Below, piece by piece: positions 54,147 through 63,714 of a DNA stretch of 64,000 bases. Location: the NCBI GenBank assembly GCA_041874725.1, contig CP097466.1:5270001-5334000 (forward strand), in the 5' to 3' direction. Position 1 is the stretch's first letter. The number at the start of each line of letters is the position of its first letter. A model generated the notes under the pieces. The model was not told the DNA's origin and did not search any database. It saw nothing but the letters and a program-made list of their open reading frames with translations. The position numbers were made by a program, and so were the translations under genes. The DNA comes from Duganella sp. BuS-21 (lineage in GTDB: Bacteria > Pseudomonadota > Gammaproteobacteria > Burkholderiales > Burkholderiaceae_D).

Positions 54147-54988
54147 GTCCAGACCCGGTAAATCCAGTAGCGCTCATCGGCGGAAGCCATCATGCGCGCC
54201 AGTTCGCCCGGCGTGTGACCGGTGATCGCGCGCGCCTCGCGGCACAGGTGCGCCTGGTCGGCGTAGCCGCCGCGCGCGGCGATGTCGGACCAGACGGCCT
54301 TGCCGCTCATGAACTCCTGGCGCGCTTCGAAGAAGGAATGCTCGGCGCGCTGCAGGCGCAGCAGCTTGCGCATCGGCTGGCCGGCGCGCGCCTTGATGCG
54401 GCGCTCGACATTGCGCGCACCGCGCCCCAGGGCGGTGTCGGCGACTTGCGCGGCCAGGTGGCGCACCCAGTCGCCGGCCGCAGCGCCGGCGCCGCCGGGC
54501 CGCGCGGCCTGCCAGCGCGGTTCCAGGAACACTTCGAGCAGCGCCAGCGCATTGTCGGGGTCGGGGTCGGCCAGTATCGACTCGGCCAAGTCCTGCCACT
54601 GCGCGCCCAGCGCCTGCTCGACCGACGCCCAGCGGTCCACCCAGGCCGACACATCGACGCCGCACAAGGCGTGCAGCACCTGCGGATAAAACATCACCAT
54701 GAAGATCCGCACCGGGCCAGGATTGTAGGTGACGAGCGGACGCGTTTGCGGGCCGCAGAATACGACGCGGATGCGATCCTGCGGCGCATCGGCCGGCTCG
54801 ACGACGTCCGCCTCGCCTTCCATGTAAAAGCTGAGCGAGCAATGCGGCGTGGCGGGAAAATGGTTGTAGCGGTCCTGCGCGCTGGCCAGCGGCGCCTCGA
54901 CCGTGCTGCGCACGATGTAGGCGCGCACGCAGGACGCCAGCGACTTGCGCGGGAAAATCAGACGGGTGGTCGGCTTGGCAGTATCCAT
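54143..54988 (-). CDS. AraC family transcription regulator
   Basis: A 281-residue regulator. The N-terminal part resembles a sensing domain (HCSLSFYMEGEADVVEP). The C-terminal AraC helix-turn-helix pair (about 185-275) contains MRKLLRLQRAEHSFFEARQ and SDIAARGGYADQAHLCREARAITGHTPGEL, the second and more conserved motif. It is divergent from the P450 gene with 96 bp between, so it may regulate it (inference). Confidence 0.9.
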
Positions 54989-55084
54989 GTCAAATAGTTT
55001 ATACCATGTCGCAAACGTTCAATACGGCGCTTGCGCTTGGTCGCAAAATGAGACCATCATCCATAGCAGAACCGAGGAACCGAT

Positions 55085-56503
55085 ATGCACCAAGCCGTCG
55101 CCACCGAACTTCGCCACATGCATGCACTGCCCGGGCCGCAGCCATGGCCGCTGGCCGGCAACCTGCCGCAGATGCGGCCCTTGCGCATCCACCAGGATGT
55201 GGAGGCATGGTGCAAGCAGTACGGCCCGCTGTTCAAGATCAGCTTTGGCCGCACGCCGGTACTCGTGGTGTCCAGCCATGAACTGGTAAGCGCGGTGCTG
55301 CGCGACCGGCCGGACGGATTCCGCCGCCCGTCGATCACGGCGCAGGTGTCGGACGAAATGGGCGGCCGGCCCGGCGTGTTCCTGGCCGAGGGCGCGGCAT
55401 GGCGCGACCAGCGGCGCATGGTGATGGCGGCGCTGGCGCCGCACGCGGTGAAAGCCTACTTCCCGCCGCTGGTGGCGGTGGTGCGGCGCCTGCAACGGCG
55501 CTGGCAACAGGCCGCGCGCGACGGCAGCGTGATCGACCTGGCCGAGGACTTGAAGCGCTACAGCGTGGACATCATCGCCGGGCTGGCGTTCGGCACCGCC
55601 GTCAACACCATCGACGGCGGCGAAGACGTGATCCAGCGTCACATGGACATCGTGCTGCCGGCGGTGGCACGCCGCTCGATCGCCCTGTTCCCCTACTGGC
55701 GCTACATCAAGCTGCCGCAGGACCGAAAGCTGGACGCCAGCCTGGCGGCGCTGAACACCGCCATCGACGACCTGGTCGCCACGGCGCGCGCGCGGCTCAC
55801 GGCGGAACCGGAACGCCGCGCGCATCCGGCCAATCTGCTGGAGGCGATGATCTGCGCGGCCGATGAAGGCGGCAGCGGCGTGGACGACGTGGCGGTGGCC
55901 GGCAACGTCACCACCATGCTGCTGGCGGGCGAGGATACCACCAGTCACACGCTGGCGTGGATGCTATACCTGCTGCAGCAGAATCCGGCCGCCATGCAAA
56001 AGGCGCGTGAGGAAGTGCTGCGCGTCGCACCCGATCCTGCGGCGTTCAGCATCGAGCAGATGGATGCGCTGGATTACGTGGACGCCTGCGCGCAGGAAGC
56101 CATGCGCCTGAAACCGGTGGCGCCGTTCATTCCGCTGGAAGCCTTGCGCGACAGTGTGGTGGGCGATGTGCAGGTGCCGAAAGGCGGCCTGCTGTGGTGT
56201 GTGATGCGCAACGACAGCATCTCGGAATCGCATGTGCCGCATGCGGGCGATTTCGATCCCGAGCGCTGGCTGCAGCGCGCCGAGCCAGCCATCAACAAGC
56301 ACGTCTCCATGCCTTTCGGCGCGGGCGTGCGCACCTGCCCCGGGCGCTACCTGGCGCTACTGGAAATCAAACTCGCCAGCGCCATGCTGCTGTCCAGCTT
56401 TGACATCAAGTCCATCGACACCGCCGCCGGCGCCGCGCCCGAAGAACTGATGGGTTTCACCATGTCGCCGATCGGCTTGCAGATGCAGTTGCAACACTCC
56501 TGA
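55085..56503 (+). CDS. Cytochrome P450
   Basis: A 472-residue haem monooxygenase with the P450 landmarks: I-helix oxygen-binding LLAGEDTTSHTLAW (about 278), K-helix ExxR in CAQEAMRLKPVAPF (about 338), and the haem loop PFGAGVRTCPGRYL with the cysteine ligand (about 418). No membrane anchor is seen, so it is soluble. No ferredoxin or reductase gene is nearby. Substrate unknown; the neighbouring AraC-like gene suggests inducible use. Confidence 0.94.
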   Translation: MHQAVATELRHMHALPGPQPWPLAGNLPQMRPLRIHQDVEAWCKQYGPLFKISFGRTPVLVVSSHELVSAVLRDRPDGFRRPSITAQVSDEMGGRPGVFLAEGAAWRDQRRMVMAALAPHAVKAYFPPLVAVVRRLQRRWQQAARDGSVIDLAEDLKRYSVDIIAGLAFGTAVNTIDGGEDVIQRHMDIVLPAVARRSIALFPYWRYIKLPQDRKLDASLAALNTAIDDLVATARARLTAEPERRAHPANLLEAMICAADEGGSGVDDVAVAGNVTTMLLAGEDTTSHTLAWMLYLLQQNPAAMQKAREEVLRVAPDPAAFSIEQMDALDYVDACAQEAMRLKPVAPFIPLEALRDSVVGDVQVPKGGLLWCVMRNDSISESHVPHAGDFDPERWLQRAEPAINKHVSMPFGAGVRTCPGRYLALLEIKLASAMLLSSFDIKSIDTAAGAAPEELMGFTMSPIGLQMQLQHS

Positions 56504-56570
56504 ATTGCAAGCGTATTTCGCGTGCGCGGCAGGCGTGCTACGCTCATCCTCAATATGGACGGAGGGCGCG

Positions 56571-56882
56571 ATGCGGTTCAAATTCGAGACCAAGCGGCAC
56601 GGCCGGTGTTTTGCGGAGAGCGAGCATGATGACGACGCCATTCGGGTCGAAATCTGGTACGACCAGAACACCGATCCGAAGAAGGTCGAGTACCTTCTGC
56701 ACATCTCCGACGCGCCGCCGCCCAAGCAAATCACCGAGGCCGGCGCCTTGCAGGATGCGACCCGCATCGCCATCAACCACTTCCAGGCCACCAAGACCAA
56801 GGACGGCGACGAGTTCGAGATGTACTGCAGCCGCGTCACCGCGCGTTGGCCCGGCACGCTTTACAACAAGCTCGGTGGCTGA
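56571..56882 (+). CDS. Hypothetical protein, 103 aa
   Basis: A soluble 103-residue protein I cannot assign to a family. It starts MRFKFETKRHGRCFAESEHDDD and contains VEIWYDQNTDPKKVEYLLHIS. There is no signal peptide, membrane segment or known motif. A GGAGGG ribosome-binding site lies upstream. Its 3' end overlaps the end of a decayed oxidoreductase gene on the other strand. Confidence 0.6.
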   Translation: MRFKFETKRHGRCFAESEHDDDAIRVEIWYDQNTDPKKVEYLLHISDAPPPKQITEAGALQDATRIAINHFQATKTKDGDEFEMYCSRVTARWPGTLYNKLGG

Positions 56883-57480
56883 AGCAGACGGGCCGCGAAC
56901 CCCTTCAGTTCCGGTGCGATCGCAGCCTTTAGCGTCATCGCGGGAATCTCGTAATCGCCGGCGTTCTGGCGACGATAAGGAATCGGCTCCGCCGTCGCCA
57001 GCGTATCGAGGCGCTGAGCAAGCTCGCCGCATACGGCGGCGAAACGCGCGTCATCCGTCGCCGCGCGGGCCGTAATGCGACTCCCAGCCGCCGGCCGTCA
57101 CCACCAGCATGGCGCGCTTGCCGGCCAACGTGCCTTCGCCGTAGCGGTGGCCCCAGCGCACATCGGAATGCTCGCCGAAGCCATAGGTGTAGACCCGCTC
57201 CACCCAGCCCTTCATGATGGCTGGCATGGAGAACCACCACAGCGGAAACTGGAAGATCACCGTATCGGCCCAGCGCAGCTTTTCCTGCTCGGCCGGCACG
57301 TCGGCGCGATGGTGGACGCGCTCGGGAATTGCGCTGGCTTCCAGCGTGGCTTTCCATCCCATCGCATACAGATCCGACACGCGGACCGCATGGCCTGCGG
57401 CCTGCAGATGGCGGACAGCGTAATCTTTCAAAGCAGCGTTGAGCGAATCGGGCGCGGGATGGGCATTATTCGGCGACCCG
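56861..57480 (-). pseudogene. Decayed NAD(P)H-dependent flavodoxin-fold oxidoreductase (MdaB/KefF-like)
   Basis: Remnant of a quinone-reductase-type gene. The N-terminus has lost its start: AHPAPDSLNAALKDY is present but the preceding MNVLIV-like strand is gone. The middle is intact (FQFPLWWFSMPAIMKGWVERV, GKRAMLVVTAGGWESHYGPRG). Near 57060 the frame stops; the C-terminal part continues in another frame (AQRLDTLATAEPIPYRRQN, then AGDYEIPAMTLKA) after a deletion of roughly 35 residues. The gene cannot make a normal protein. Confidence 0.85.
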
Positions 57481-58078
57481 CTGCTGCTGCCAGGCGCGCG
57501 CGGCATGCGTCCCACCGCGCGCGCCGAGGAACTGCGCGAGCCGTTGCGGCTGGCGCTGGAAGCGCTGAGTCACGCAGTCTCCCCTGCCGCCGCCTTCGAT
57601 CCGGCACAGGCCGAACGAACCTGGCGCGTGGCCGCCACCGACTACGGCGTATCGACCATCCTGCTGCCGGCCATGGCAAGCTTGCGGCTGGCAGCTCCCG
57701 GCACGCGGCTGGCGGTGCAGGAACTGGCGCCGCCGCACATCGCCCGGCAGGCGGAGCAAGGTATGATCGACCTTGCCCTCCATACCAGCGACGGCGCACC
57801 GCAAGGCATGCGCCACCGACAAAGCGCTGGCGCAGGCTGGCCTGGAGCGACGCGTGATGCTATCGGTGCCGCATTTACTGTTCGTGATCTCGGCGCTGCT
57901 GCAAACCGACCTGGTAGCGATGCTGCCGGAGCGCCTGGTGCGCGGCAATCCGGCGCTGCGCGTGGTGGCCGCGCCGGTGAACATTCCCGGCTATGAAATG
58001 GCGATGCTGTAGCACGAACGCTCGCACCGCGATCCCGCCCACCAATGGCTGCGCGACCATATCGCCGCAAGCGCATAA
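57455..58078 (+). pseudogene. Decayed LysR family transcription regulator
   Basis: The HTH-containing N-terminus is missing; homology begins at LFGDPLLLPGARGMRPTARA and continues through the effector domain (RTWRVAATDYGVSTILLPAM) to about 57810. There, deletion of some 70 residues and a frameshift follow. The rest lies in a second frame (LERRVMLSVPHLLFVISALL, GNPALRVVAAPVNIPGYEM) and is cut by a TAG that replaces the Trp of a WHERSHRDPAHQWLRDH-type ending. Its 5' end is collapsed onto that of the divergent oxidoreductase remnant. Confidence 0.87.
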
Positions 58079-58340
58079 ACTAGTGGGCATGAACTCTGGG
58101 AACGCGGCTTGGACCTTGCGGCATCACCTATGGGCCTTTTCCGGGCCGCAGCGGTTAAACGGGGGTACTGGCGGTGAATACTCGTTAGCGGCGTCACCGT
58201 CGTCCTTAACAGCACCCCGAACGAAAGGGTCAGACCCTGCGGGGTCTGACCCTGGCCGCAGCGGTGTGCGGGTTGGGTTGGTGCCGCGTACTTTTAAAGC
58301 CACGAGCAACGTCAAGCCCATCATGCCGAGTAGCTTCAGA
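58079..58340. other. Gene-free stretch between the LysR remnant and eda
   Basis: I find no supported gene here. It holds the GGGTCAGACCC palindrome described separately and two copies of GGCCGCAGCGGT (about 58135 and 58253), possibly left from rearrangement. It is downstream of eda, so it may contain that operon's end. Confidence 0.5.
58226..58253. repeat. GGGTCAGACCC-type palindromic repeat
   Basis: AGGGTCAGACCC and GGGTCTGACCCT form a near-perfect inverted repeat around a short GC-rich centre. Palindromes of this kind are dispersed in the genomes of related Oxalobacteraceae, as I recall. It could act as a hairpin at the 3' end of the edd-eda mRNA. Confidence 0.7.
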
Positions 58341-58967
58341 TCACGACCGCAGGCCGCTGGCCGCTTTGGCCAGGTCCGTGATGCGCGCCCAGTCGCCGGC
58401 GGCGATGGCGTCTTTCGGCGTCAGCCACGAACCGCCCACGCAGGCGACGTTCTTCAGCGCCAGGAAGGCCGACGCGGTCTCTTGCGAGATGCCGCCGGTC
58501 GGGCAGAAAGTGATGTCCGGCAGCGGACCGTTGATCGCGTTCAGCATGCCGATGCCGCCGGCAGGAACCGCCGGGAACAACTTCAGTTGACGGAAGCCCT
58601 GCTCGCGCGCGGCCATGATTTCCGATGGCGTCATCACGCCCGGCAGCAGCGGCAGGCCACTGCTCTTGGCGGCGGCGATCAGCGCCGCGGTCAGGCCCGG
58701 CGACACGCCGAACACCGCGCCCGCATCGCGCGCGGCGACGAATTCTTCCGGCTGCGTCAGCGTGCCGACGCCGACGATCGCGCCTTCCACTGCGCTCATG
58801 GCGCGGATCGCGCCCAGGCCGTGCTTGGTGCGCAGGGTCACTTCCAGCACGCGGATGCCGCCGGCCACCAGCGCTTTGGCCAGCGGTACGGCGTGTTCAG
58901 GTTCGTCAATCGCGATCACTGGGATCACGGCCGAGGTACGCATAATGTCGAGCAGAGTCATGGTCAT
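58341..58967 (-). CDS. eda: KDPG aldolase (2-dehydro-3-deoxy-phosphogluconate aldolase)
   Basis: A 208-residue class I aldolase that splits KDPG into pyruvate and glyceraldehyde-3-phosphate, the last Entner-Doudoroff step. The catalytic glutamate is in LEVTLRTKHGL (about 40), the Schiff-base lysine in RQLKLFPA (about 130) and phosphate binding in FCPTGGIS (about 158). It starts three bases after the edd stop and is co-transcribed with it. Confidence 0.96.
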   Translation of the reverse strand: MTMTLLDIMRTSAVIPVIAIDEPEHAVPLAKALVAGGIRVLEVTLRTKHGLGAIRAMSAVEGAIVGVGTLTQPEEFVAARDAGAVFGVSPGLTAALIAAAKSSGLPLLPGVMTPSEIMAAREQGFRQLKLFPAVPAGGIGMLNAINGPLPDITFCPTGGISQETASAFLALKNVACVGGSWLTPKDAIAAGDWARITDLAKAASGLRS

Positions 58968-58970
58968 GAT

Positions 58971-60896
58971 TTACGCTTCTTTCTTCATCGAGAAATCTTC
59001 ATCGGAACCTGGCACGGTGTTGCCGACCGGGTCTTTGTCATGCAGGCCTACCGTGGTAGGAATCGGCGACGGCAGCGGGAACACGGTGGCCCCCTTCTCC
59101 GCTTCGCACACGCTGTTGCGGAACATGGAGAACAGCTCGCGGCCCATGCCGACGCCGTTGGTCGACATGTCGGCGGTCGCCATCGAACGTGCATGCCACA
59201 CCGCCGAATCCACCAGCGCTTCCAGCGTGCCGGTTTCCGCGCAGACCTTGATGATGTCGCCGTCGCGCACCAGGCCCAGCGGACCGCCGGCCAGAATCTC
59301 CGGCGACACGTGGATCGCCGCCGGCACCTTGCCCGACGCGCCCGACATGCGGCCGTCGGTCACCAATGCGACCTTGCGGCCGGCGTCCTGCAGATTGGCC
59401 AGCGCCGGGGTCAGCGCGTGCAGTTCCGGCATGCCGTTGGCGCGCGGGCCTTGGAAGCGAAGCACGGCCACGAAGTCGCGGTCCAGCGTACCGGCCTTGT
59501 AGGCGTCCATGAAGTCTTCCTGCGAATTGAACACCAGCGCCGGCGCTTCCACCGTACGGTGCTGCGGCTTCACGGCCGACACCTTCATCACGGCGCGGCC
59601 CAGGTTACCCTGCACCAGCACCATGCCGCCATCCGGCGAGAACGGTGCGTCGGCCTTGCGCAACACCTTGTCGTCGCCCGACTGCAGCGGTGCGTCTTTC
59701 CAGACCACGCCCTTGCCGCCTTCACCCAGGAACGGCTCGGCGCAGTGCGCGCGCAGGCCCTTGCCCAGAATGGTGGTGACGTCGTCGTGCAGCAGGCCCG
59801 CATCCAGCAGTTCGCGGATTACGAAACCGGTGCCGCCGGCGGCGTGGAAGTGGTTCACGTCCGCTTCGCCGTTCGGATAGATGCGGCACAGCAGCGGCAC
59901 CGCTTTCGACAGCTCGTCGAAGTCGTTCCAGTCGATCACGATGCCGGCCGCCTTGGCGATCGCCACCAGGTGCAGCGTGTGGTTGGTCGAACCGCCGGTG
60001 GTCAGCAGCGCCACCAGCGCGTTGACGATGGCCTTCTCATCGACCACGTGGCCGACCGGCAGATATTCGTCCGACTGGTCGCTGATGACGGCGGCGCGCT
60101 GGGCGGCGGCCTTGGTCAGTTCATCGCGCAGCGGCGTGTTCGGGGTGATGAAGGCGGCGCCCGGCAGGTGCAGGCCCATGACTTCCATCAGCATCTGGTT
60201 GCTGTTGGCGGTGCCGTAGAAGGTACAGGTGCCGGCGCCATGGTAGGACTGCGATTCGCCTTCCAGCAGTTCGGCGCGGCCGACCTTGCCCTGTGCGTAC
60301 AGCTGGCGGATCTTGGCTTTCTCGGAGTTCGACAGGCCGGTGGTCATCGGGCCGGCCGGCACGAACACCGCAGGCAGGTGGCCGAAGTGCAGCGCGCCGA
60401 TCAGCAGGCCCGGTACGATCTTGTCGCACACACCCAGGTAGACGGCGGAATCGAACATATTGTGCGACAGCGCCACGGCGGTCGACATGGCGATCGCGTC
60501 GCGCGAGAACAGCGACAGCTCCATGCCCGGCTGGCCTTGGGTCACGCCGTCACACATGGCCGGGGTGCCGCCGGCGAATTGCGCCACGGCGCCGACTTCG
60601 CGCACGGCATCCTTGATAATCTGCGGGAAGCGCTCGAACGGCTGGTGCGCCGACAGCATGTCGTTGTAGGCCGAGATAATCGCCACCGATGGCTTTTTGA
60701 CTTCCTTCAGCACCAGCTTGTCGTTGGCCGGGAAGGCGGCAAAGCCGTGCGCCAGATTGGTACAGGCCAAAGCGCCGCGCTGCGGACCGCCTTTGATACG
60801 GGCCGCTTCAAGATGGGCCAAATATGCGCCGCGCGATGGTTTGCTGCGCTGGATAATGCGAGCGGTGACGGTTTCTAGGACTGGATGCAACGCCAT
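58971..60896 (-). CDS. edd: 6-phosphogluconate dehydratase
   Basis: A 641-residue iron-sulfur dehydratase (IlvD/Edd family) converting 6-phosphogluconate to KDPG. Cluster-ligand and active-site regions: [13 protein letters not shown] near 45, [20 protein letters not shown] near 120, [10 protein letters not shown] near 160, [13 protein letters not shown] near 230 and [10 protein letters not shown] near 520. Longer than E. coli Edd (603) mainly at the C-terminus ([11 protein letters not shown]). It is upstream of eda and divergent from pgi, with a possible HexR operator between them. Confidence 0.96.
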   Translation of the reverse strand: MALHPVLETVTARIIQRSKPSRGAYLAHLEAARIKGGPQRGALACTNLAHGFAAFPANDKLVLKEVKKPSVAIISAYNDMLSAHQPFERFPQIIKDAVREVGAVAQFAGGTPAMCDGVTQGQPGMELSLFSRDAIAMSTAVALSHNMFDSAVYLGVCDKIVPGLLIGALHFGHLPAVFVPAGPMTTGLSNSEKAKIRQLYAQGKVGRAELLEGESQSYHGAGTCTFYGTANSNQMLMEVMGLHLPGAAFITPNTPLRDELTKAAAQRAAVISDQSDEYLPVGHVVDEKAIVNALVALLTTGGSTNHTLHLVAIAKAAGIVIDWNDFDELSKAVPLLCRIYPNGEADVNHFHAAGGTGFVIRELLDAGLLHDDVTTILGKGLRAHCAEPFLGEGGKGVVWKDAPLQSGDDKVLRKADAPFSPDGGMVLVQGNLGRAVMKVSAVKPQHRTVEAPALVFNSQEDFMDAYKAGTLDRDFVAVLRFQGPRANGMPELHALTPALANLQDAGRKVALVTDGRMSGASGKVPAAIHVSPEILAGGPLGLVRDGDIIKVCAETGTLEALVDSAVWHARSMATADMSTNGVGMGRELFSMFRNSVCEAEKGATVFPLPSPIPTTVGLHDKDPVGNTVPGSDEDFSMKKEA

Positions 60897-60921
60897 GATC
60901 GTTCCTTATGAATGGTTTCCG

Positions 60922-60936
60922 TGAAATTTTACTACA
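60922..60936. promoter_or_regulatory. Candidate HexR operator of edd-eda
   Basis: The minus strand reads TGTAGTAAAATTTCA, an imperfect palindrome close to HexR sites of the TGTA-N7-TACA type. It lies 26 bp upstream of the edd ATG, where HexR (repressor sensing KDPG) controls this pathway in many proteobacteria. A weaker look-alike (GTAGTGAATTTAC) is at 61051-61063 on the pgi side. No hexR gene is in the window. Confidence 0.45.
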
Positions 60937-61115
60937 AAATAGCAAAACGGACTGTCTTTTCTGAGACAGGATGCCTTGCACCGGCGGTCCGTAACACGGC
61001 TACATCCTCCCTGCGGAGGGCACAAATAAAGCAAGCGCAGGGGTTAAGCCGTAGTGAATTTACCTGATTTTCCTGTATTATTCGACCATCTTCCCTCTAT
61101 TCAACAGCCGACATT

Positions 61116-62768
61116 ATGCGCCAGCCTGCACTCACTTCCACCGCGAGCTTCCAAGCCCTTGAATCCCACGCCGCCGAGGCCAAAGACTGGCAATTGCGCC
61201 AGCTGTTCGCCGCCGACGCGCAGCGTTTCCCCAAACTGACGGTCGACGCGGCCGGCTTGTTCCTCGATTATTCGAAGAACCGCCTGGACGCCACCACCGT
61301 CGGCCTGTTGCTGGACCTGGCCCGTGAACGCGGCGTGGAACGCCAGCGCGACGCCATGCTCAGCGGCGAGAAGATCAATCTTACCGAACAACGCGCCGTG
61401 CTGCACACAGCCCTGCGTATGCCGCGCGGCAAAGCGCTGGTGGTCGACGGCCAGGACGTCAACGCCGACGTGCACGCGGTGCTGGACCACGTCAAGGACT
61501 TCACCGACCGCGTGCGCAGCGGCGCATGGCTTGGCTACAGCGGCAAGCCGATCACCGATGTGGTCAACGTCGGCATCGGCGGTTCGGACCTGGGTCCGAA
61601 GATGGCCGTGCTGGCGCTGCGCTCATTCGCGCACCCGCGCCTGAAGATGCACTTCGTCTCCAACGTCGACGGCCATGACATGGACGCCGCGCTGGCGCAG
61701 GTGAATCCTGAAACGACTTTGTTTATCATCGCCTCCAAAACCTTCACCACCGCCGAGACCATGCTGAACGCGAACACCGCGCGCACCTGGTTCCTGCAGA
61801 ACGGCGGCACCAACGACAACCTGGCCAAGCACTTCGTGGCCGTATCGACCAACACCAAATCGGTGGCGCAATTCGGCATCGACACCGCCAATATGTTCCC
61901 GTTCTGGGACTGGGTCGGCGGCCGTTACTCGGTATGGTCGGCGATCGGTTTGTCGGTGGCGCTGGCGGTGGGCTTCGGCTACTTCAGCGATTTCCTGGCC
62001 GGCGCCCACGCGATGGACGAACACTTCCGTGTAGCGCCGCTGGAGCAGAACATGCCGGTGCTGCTGGCCATGGTCGGCTTCTGGAACCGCCAGTTCCTCA
62101 ACGCCGCTTCGCTGTCGATCGCGCCGTACCACCAGGACCTGAACCGCTTCCCGGCCTATCTGCAACAGCTGGACATGGAATCGAACGGCAAGCGTGTCAC
62201 CCGCAGCGGCGGCGAAGTCGACACCGTCACCTGCCCGGTGGTGTGGGGCGAATGCGGCACCAACGCGCAACACGCTTACTTCCAGCTGCTGCACCAGGGC
62301 ACGGACGTCACCCCGATGGACTTCATCGCCGCGCTGCGCGCGACGCACGACCTGCCTGGCCACCACGACGCGCTGCTGGCCAACTGCTTCGCGCAATCGG
62401 AAGCCTTCATGACCGGCAAAACCGCCGATGAAGTGCGCGCCGACCTGGTCGCCGCCAATGTCGGCGCCGAGGAAATCGACGCGCTGGTGCCGCACAAGAC
62501 CTTCCCCGGCAACCGCCCATCCAACACCATCCTGATGGAACAGCTGACGCCGGCCACGCTGGGCGCGCTGATCGCGCTGTATGAGCACAAGACCTTTGTG
62601 CAGGGCGTGATCTGGGATGTGAACAGCTTCGACCAGTGGGGCGTGGAGCTGGGCAAGGTGCTGGCGAAAAACATCCAGTCGGAGCTGACCGGCGAAGTGA
62701 AACCGGAGCGTCACGACAGCTCGACCAATGGCTTGATCATCATGGCGAAAGCGGCGCAACACATATGA
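61116..62768 (+). CDS. pgi: Glucose-6-phosphate isomerase
   Basis: A 550-residue phosphoglucose isomerase. Signatures: [15 protein letters not shown] (about 150), [12 protein letters not shown] (about 207), the [17 protein letters not shown] family motif (about 267), [21 protein letters not shown] (about 345) and [15 protein letters not shown] (about 380) with the catalytic histidine. It equilibrates glucose-6-P and fructose-6-P, feeding the Entner-Doudoroff genes next to it. The stop overlaps the next start in an ATGA. Confidence 0.97.
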   Translation: MRQPALTSTASFQALESHAAEAKDWQLRQLFAADAQRFPKLTVDAAGLFLDYSKNRLDATTVGLLLDLARERGVERQRDAMLSGEKINLTEQRAVLHTALRMPRGKALVVDGQDVNADVHAVLDHVKDFTDRVRSGAWLGYSGKPITDVVNVGIGGSDLGPKMAVLALRSFAHPRLKMHFVSNVDGHDMDAALAQVNPETTLFIIASKTFTTAETMLNANTARTWFLQNGGTNDNLAKHFVAVSTNTKSVAQFGIDTANMFPFWDWVGGRYSVWSAIGLSVALAVGFGYFSDFLAGAHAMDEHFRVAPLEQNMPVLLAMVGFWNRQFLNAASLSIAPYHQDLNRFPAYLQQLDMESNGKRVTRSGGEVDTVTCPVVWGECGTNAQHAYFQLLHQGTDVTPMDFIAALRATHDLPGHHDALLANCFAQSEAFMTGKTADEVRADLVAANVGAEEIDALVPHKTFPGNRPSNTILMEQLTPATLGALIALYEHKTFVQGVIWDVNSFDQWGVELGKVLAKNIQSELTGEVKPERHDSSTNGLIIMAKAAQHI

Positions 62769-63664
62769 GCACCCCACACATTGAAGTCGCCTACGACGCC
62801 GTGATGCAAACCGGCGAGTGCCCGTTGTGGCACCCGCAGGAGCGCGTGCTGTATTGGGTGGATATTCCCGCCCTTACCGTGCATCGCCTGAATCCCACCA
62901 GCGGCGCGCATCGTTGCTGGAAGCTGCCGAGCGAGCCGGCCACGCTGGGCATCAGCGACCAGGGCGGCTTGATCGTCGCCATGCGCAGCGGCTTTGCGCA
63001 TCTGGATACCGGCTCGGACGCAGTGCGCCTGACCGAGATCGTGGCGGCGCCTTACGACCAGTCGATTACGCGCTTCAACGATGGCCATGTGGACCCTGCT
63101 GGTCGTTTCTGGGTCGGCACCATTTACGAACCGCGCGACAAGCCGGCGGCGGAGATGTATGTGCTGGAACAGGGCAAGCTGCGCAAGGCCTGGTCGGGTG
63201 GCATGACCAATTCGAACGGGTCGGGCTTCAGCCCGGACCGGAAGTCGATGTATCACGCCGATACGGCCGCGCATCGCGTGACCAAACTGGATTTCAATGT
63301 GGCGACCGGCGCGGTGGAGAACCAGCGCTTGCTGCATCAGTTCTCGATGGATAAAGAGAACAACTACGGCGGCCGTCCGGATGGTGCTGCGGTGGACAGC
63401 GAGGGCAATTATTGGGTGGCGATGTTCGAGGGCGCGCGGATTGCCAAGCTGTCGCCCGAGGGCGCGCTGCTGGGCGAGATCAAGCTGCCGGTGCGCTGCC
63501 CGACCATGCCGGCGTTCGGCGGGGCGGACTTGAAGACCCTGTACGTCACCAGCGCCGGCGCGCGTCCGGCGCCGGAACTGGCGCAGTATCCGTTGAGCGG
63601 CAAGCTGCTGGCGATACGGATGGAGGTTGCGGGGCGCGAGGAGCCGGTGTACCGCAGCGCCTGA
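62765..63664 (+). CDS. SMP-30/gluconolactonase family protein
   Basis: A 299-residue six-bladed propeller. Family features: [20 protein letters not shown] at the start with the metal-binding Glu (E19), [19 protein letters not shown] with the Asn/Asp ligands (about 103), and [18 protein letters not shown] (about 205). Members open sugar lactones using a divalent metal. Placed one base into pgi and beside edd-eda, it may hydrolyse gluconolactone (or phosphogluconolactone, which is less certain) to feed the pathway. Confidence 0.9.
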   Translation: MSTPHIEVAYDAVMQTGECPLWHPQERVLYWVDIPALTVHRLNPTSGAHRCWKLPSEPATLGISDQGGLIVAMRSGFAHLDTGSDAVRLTEIVAAPYDQSITRFNDGHVDPAGRFWVGTIYEPRDKPAAEMYVLEQGKLRKAWSGGMTNSNGSGFSPDRKSMYHADTAAHRVTKLDFNVATGAVENQRLLHQFSMDKENNYGGRPDGAAVDSEGNYWVAMFEGARIAKLSPEGALLGEIKLPVRCPTMPAFGGADLKTLYVTSAGARPAPELAQYPLSGKLLAIRMEVAGREEPVYRSA

Positions 63665-63691
63665 GCCGCACTAAGGTCAGAGGCGCCTTAG

Positions 63692-63714
63692 CCCGCAGCG
63701 GATCGCCGTGCGGG
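63692..63714. terminator. Hairpin between convergent SMP-30 and chemoreceptor genes
   Basis: CCCGCA...TGCGGG with an inner GCGG/CCG pairing forms a hairpin directly ahead of the chemoreceptor stop. A second hairpin (CTAAGG/CCTTAG) lies just before it. No T-run, so the terminator role is tentative. Confidence 0.45.

Noticed and set aside
57993..60878. 961-codon plus-strand frame opposite edd-eda
   Set aside because: Antisense shadow; both edd and eda are complete on the other strand with catalytic motifs.
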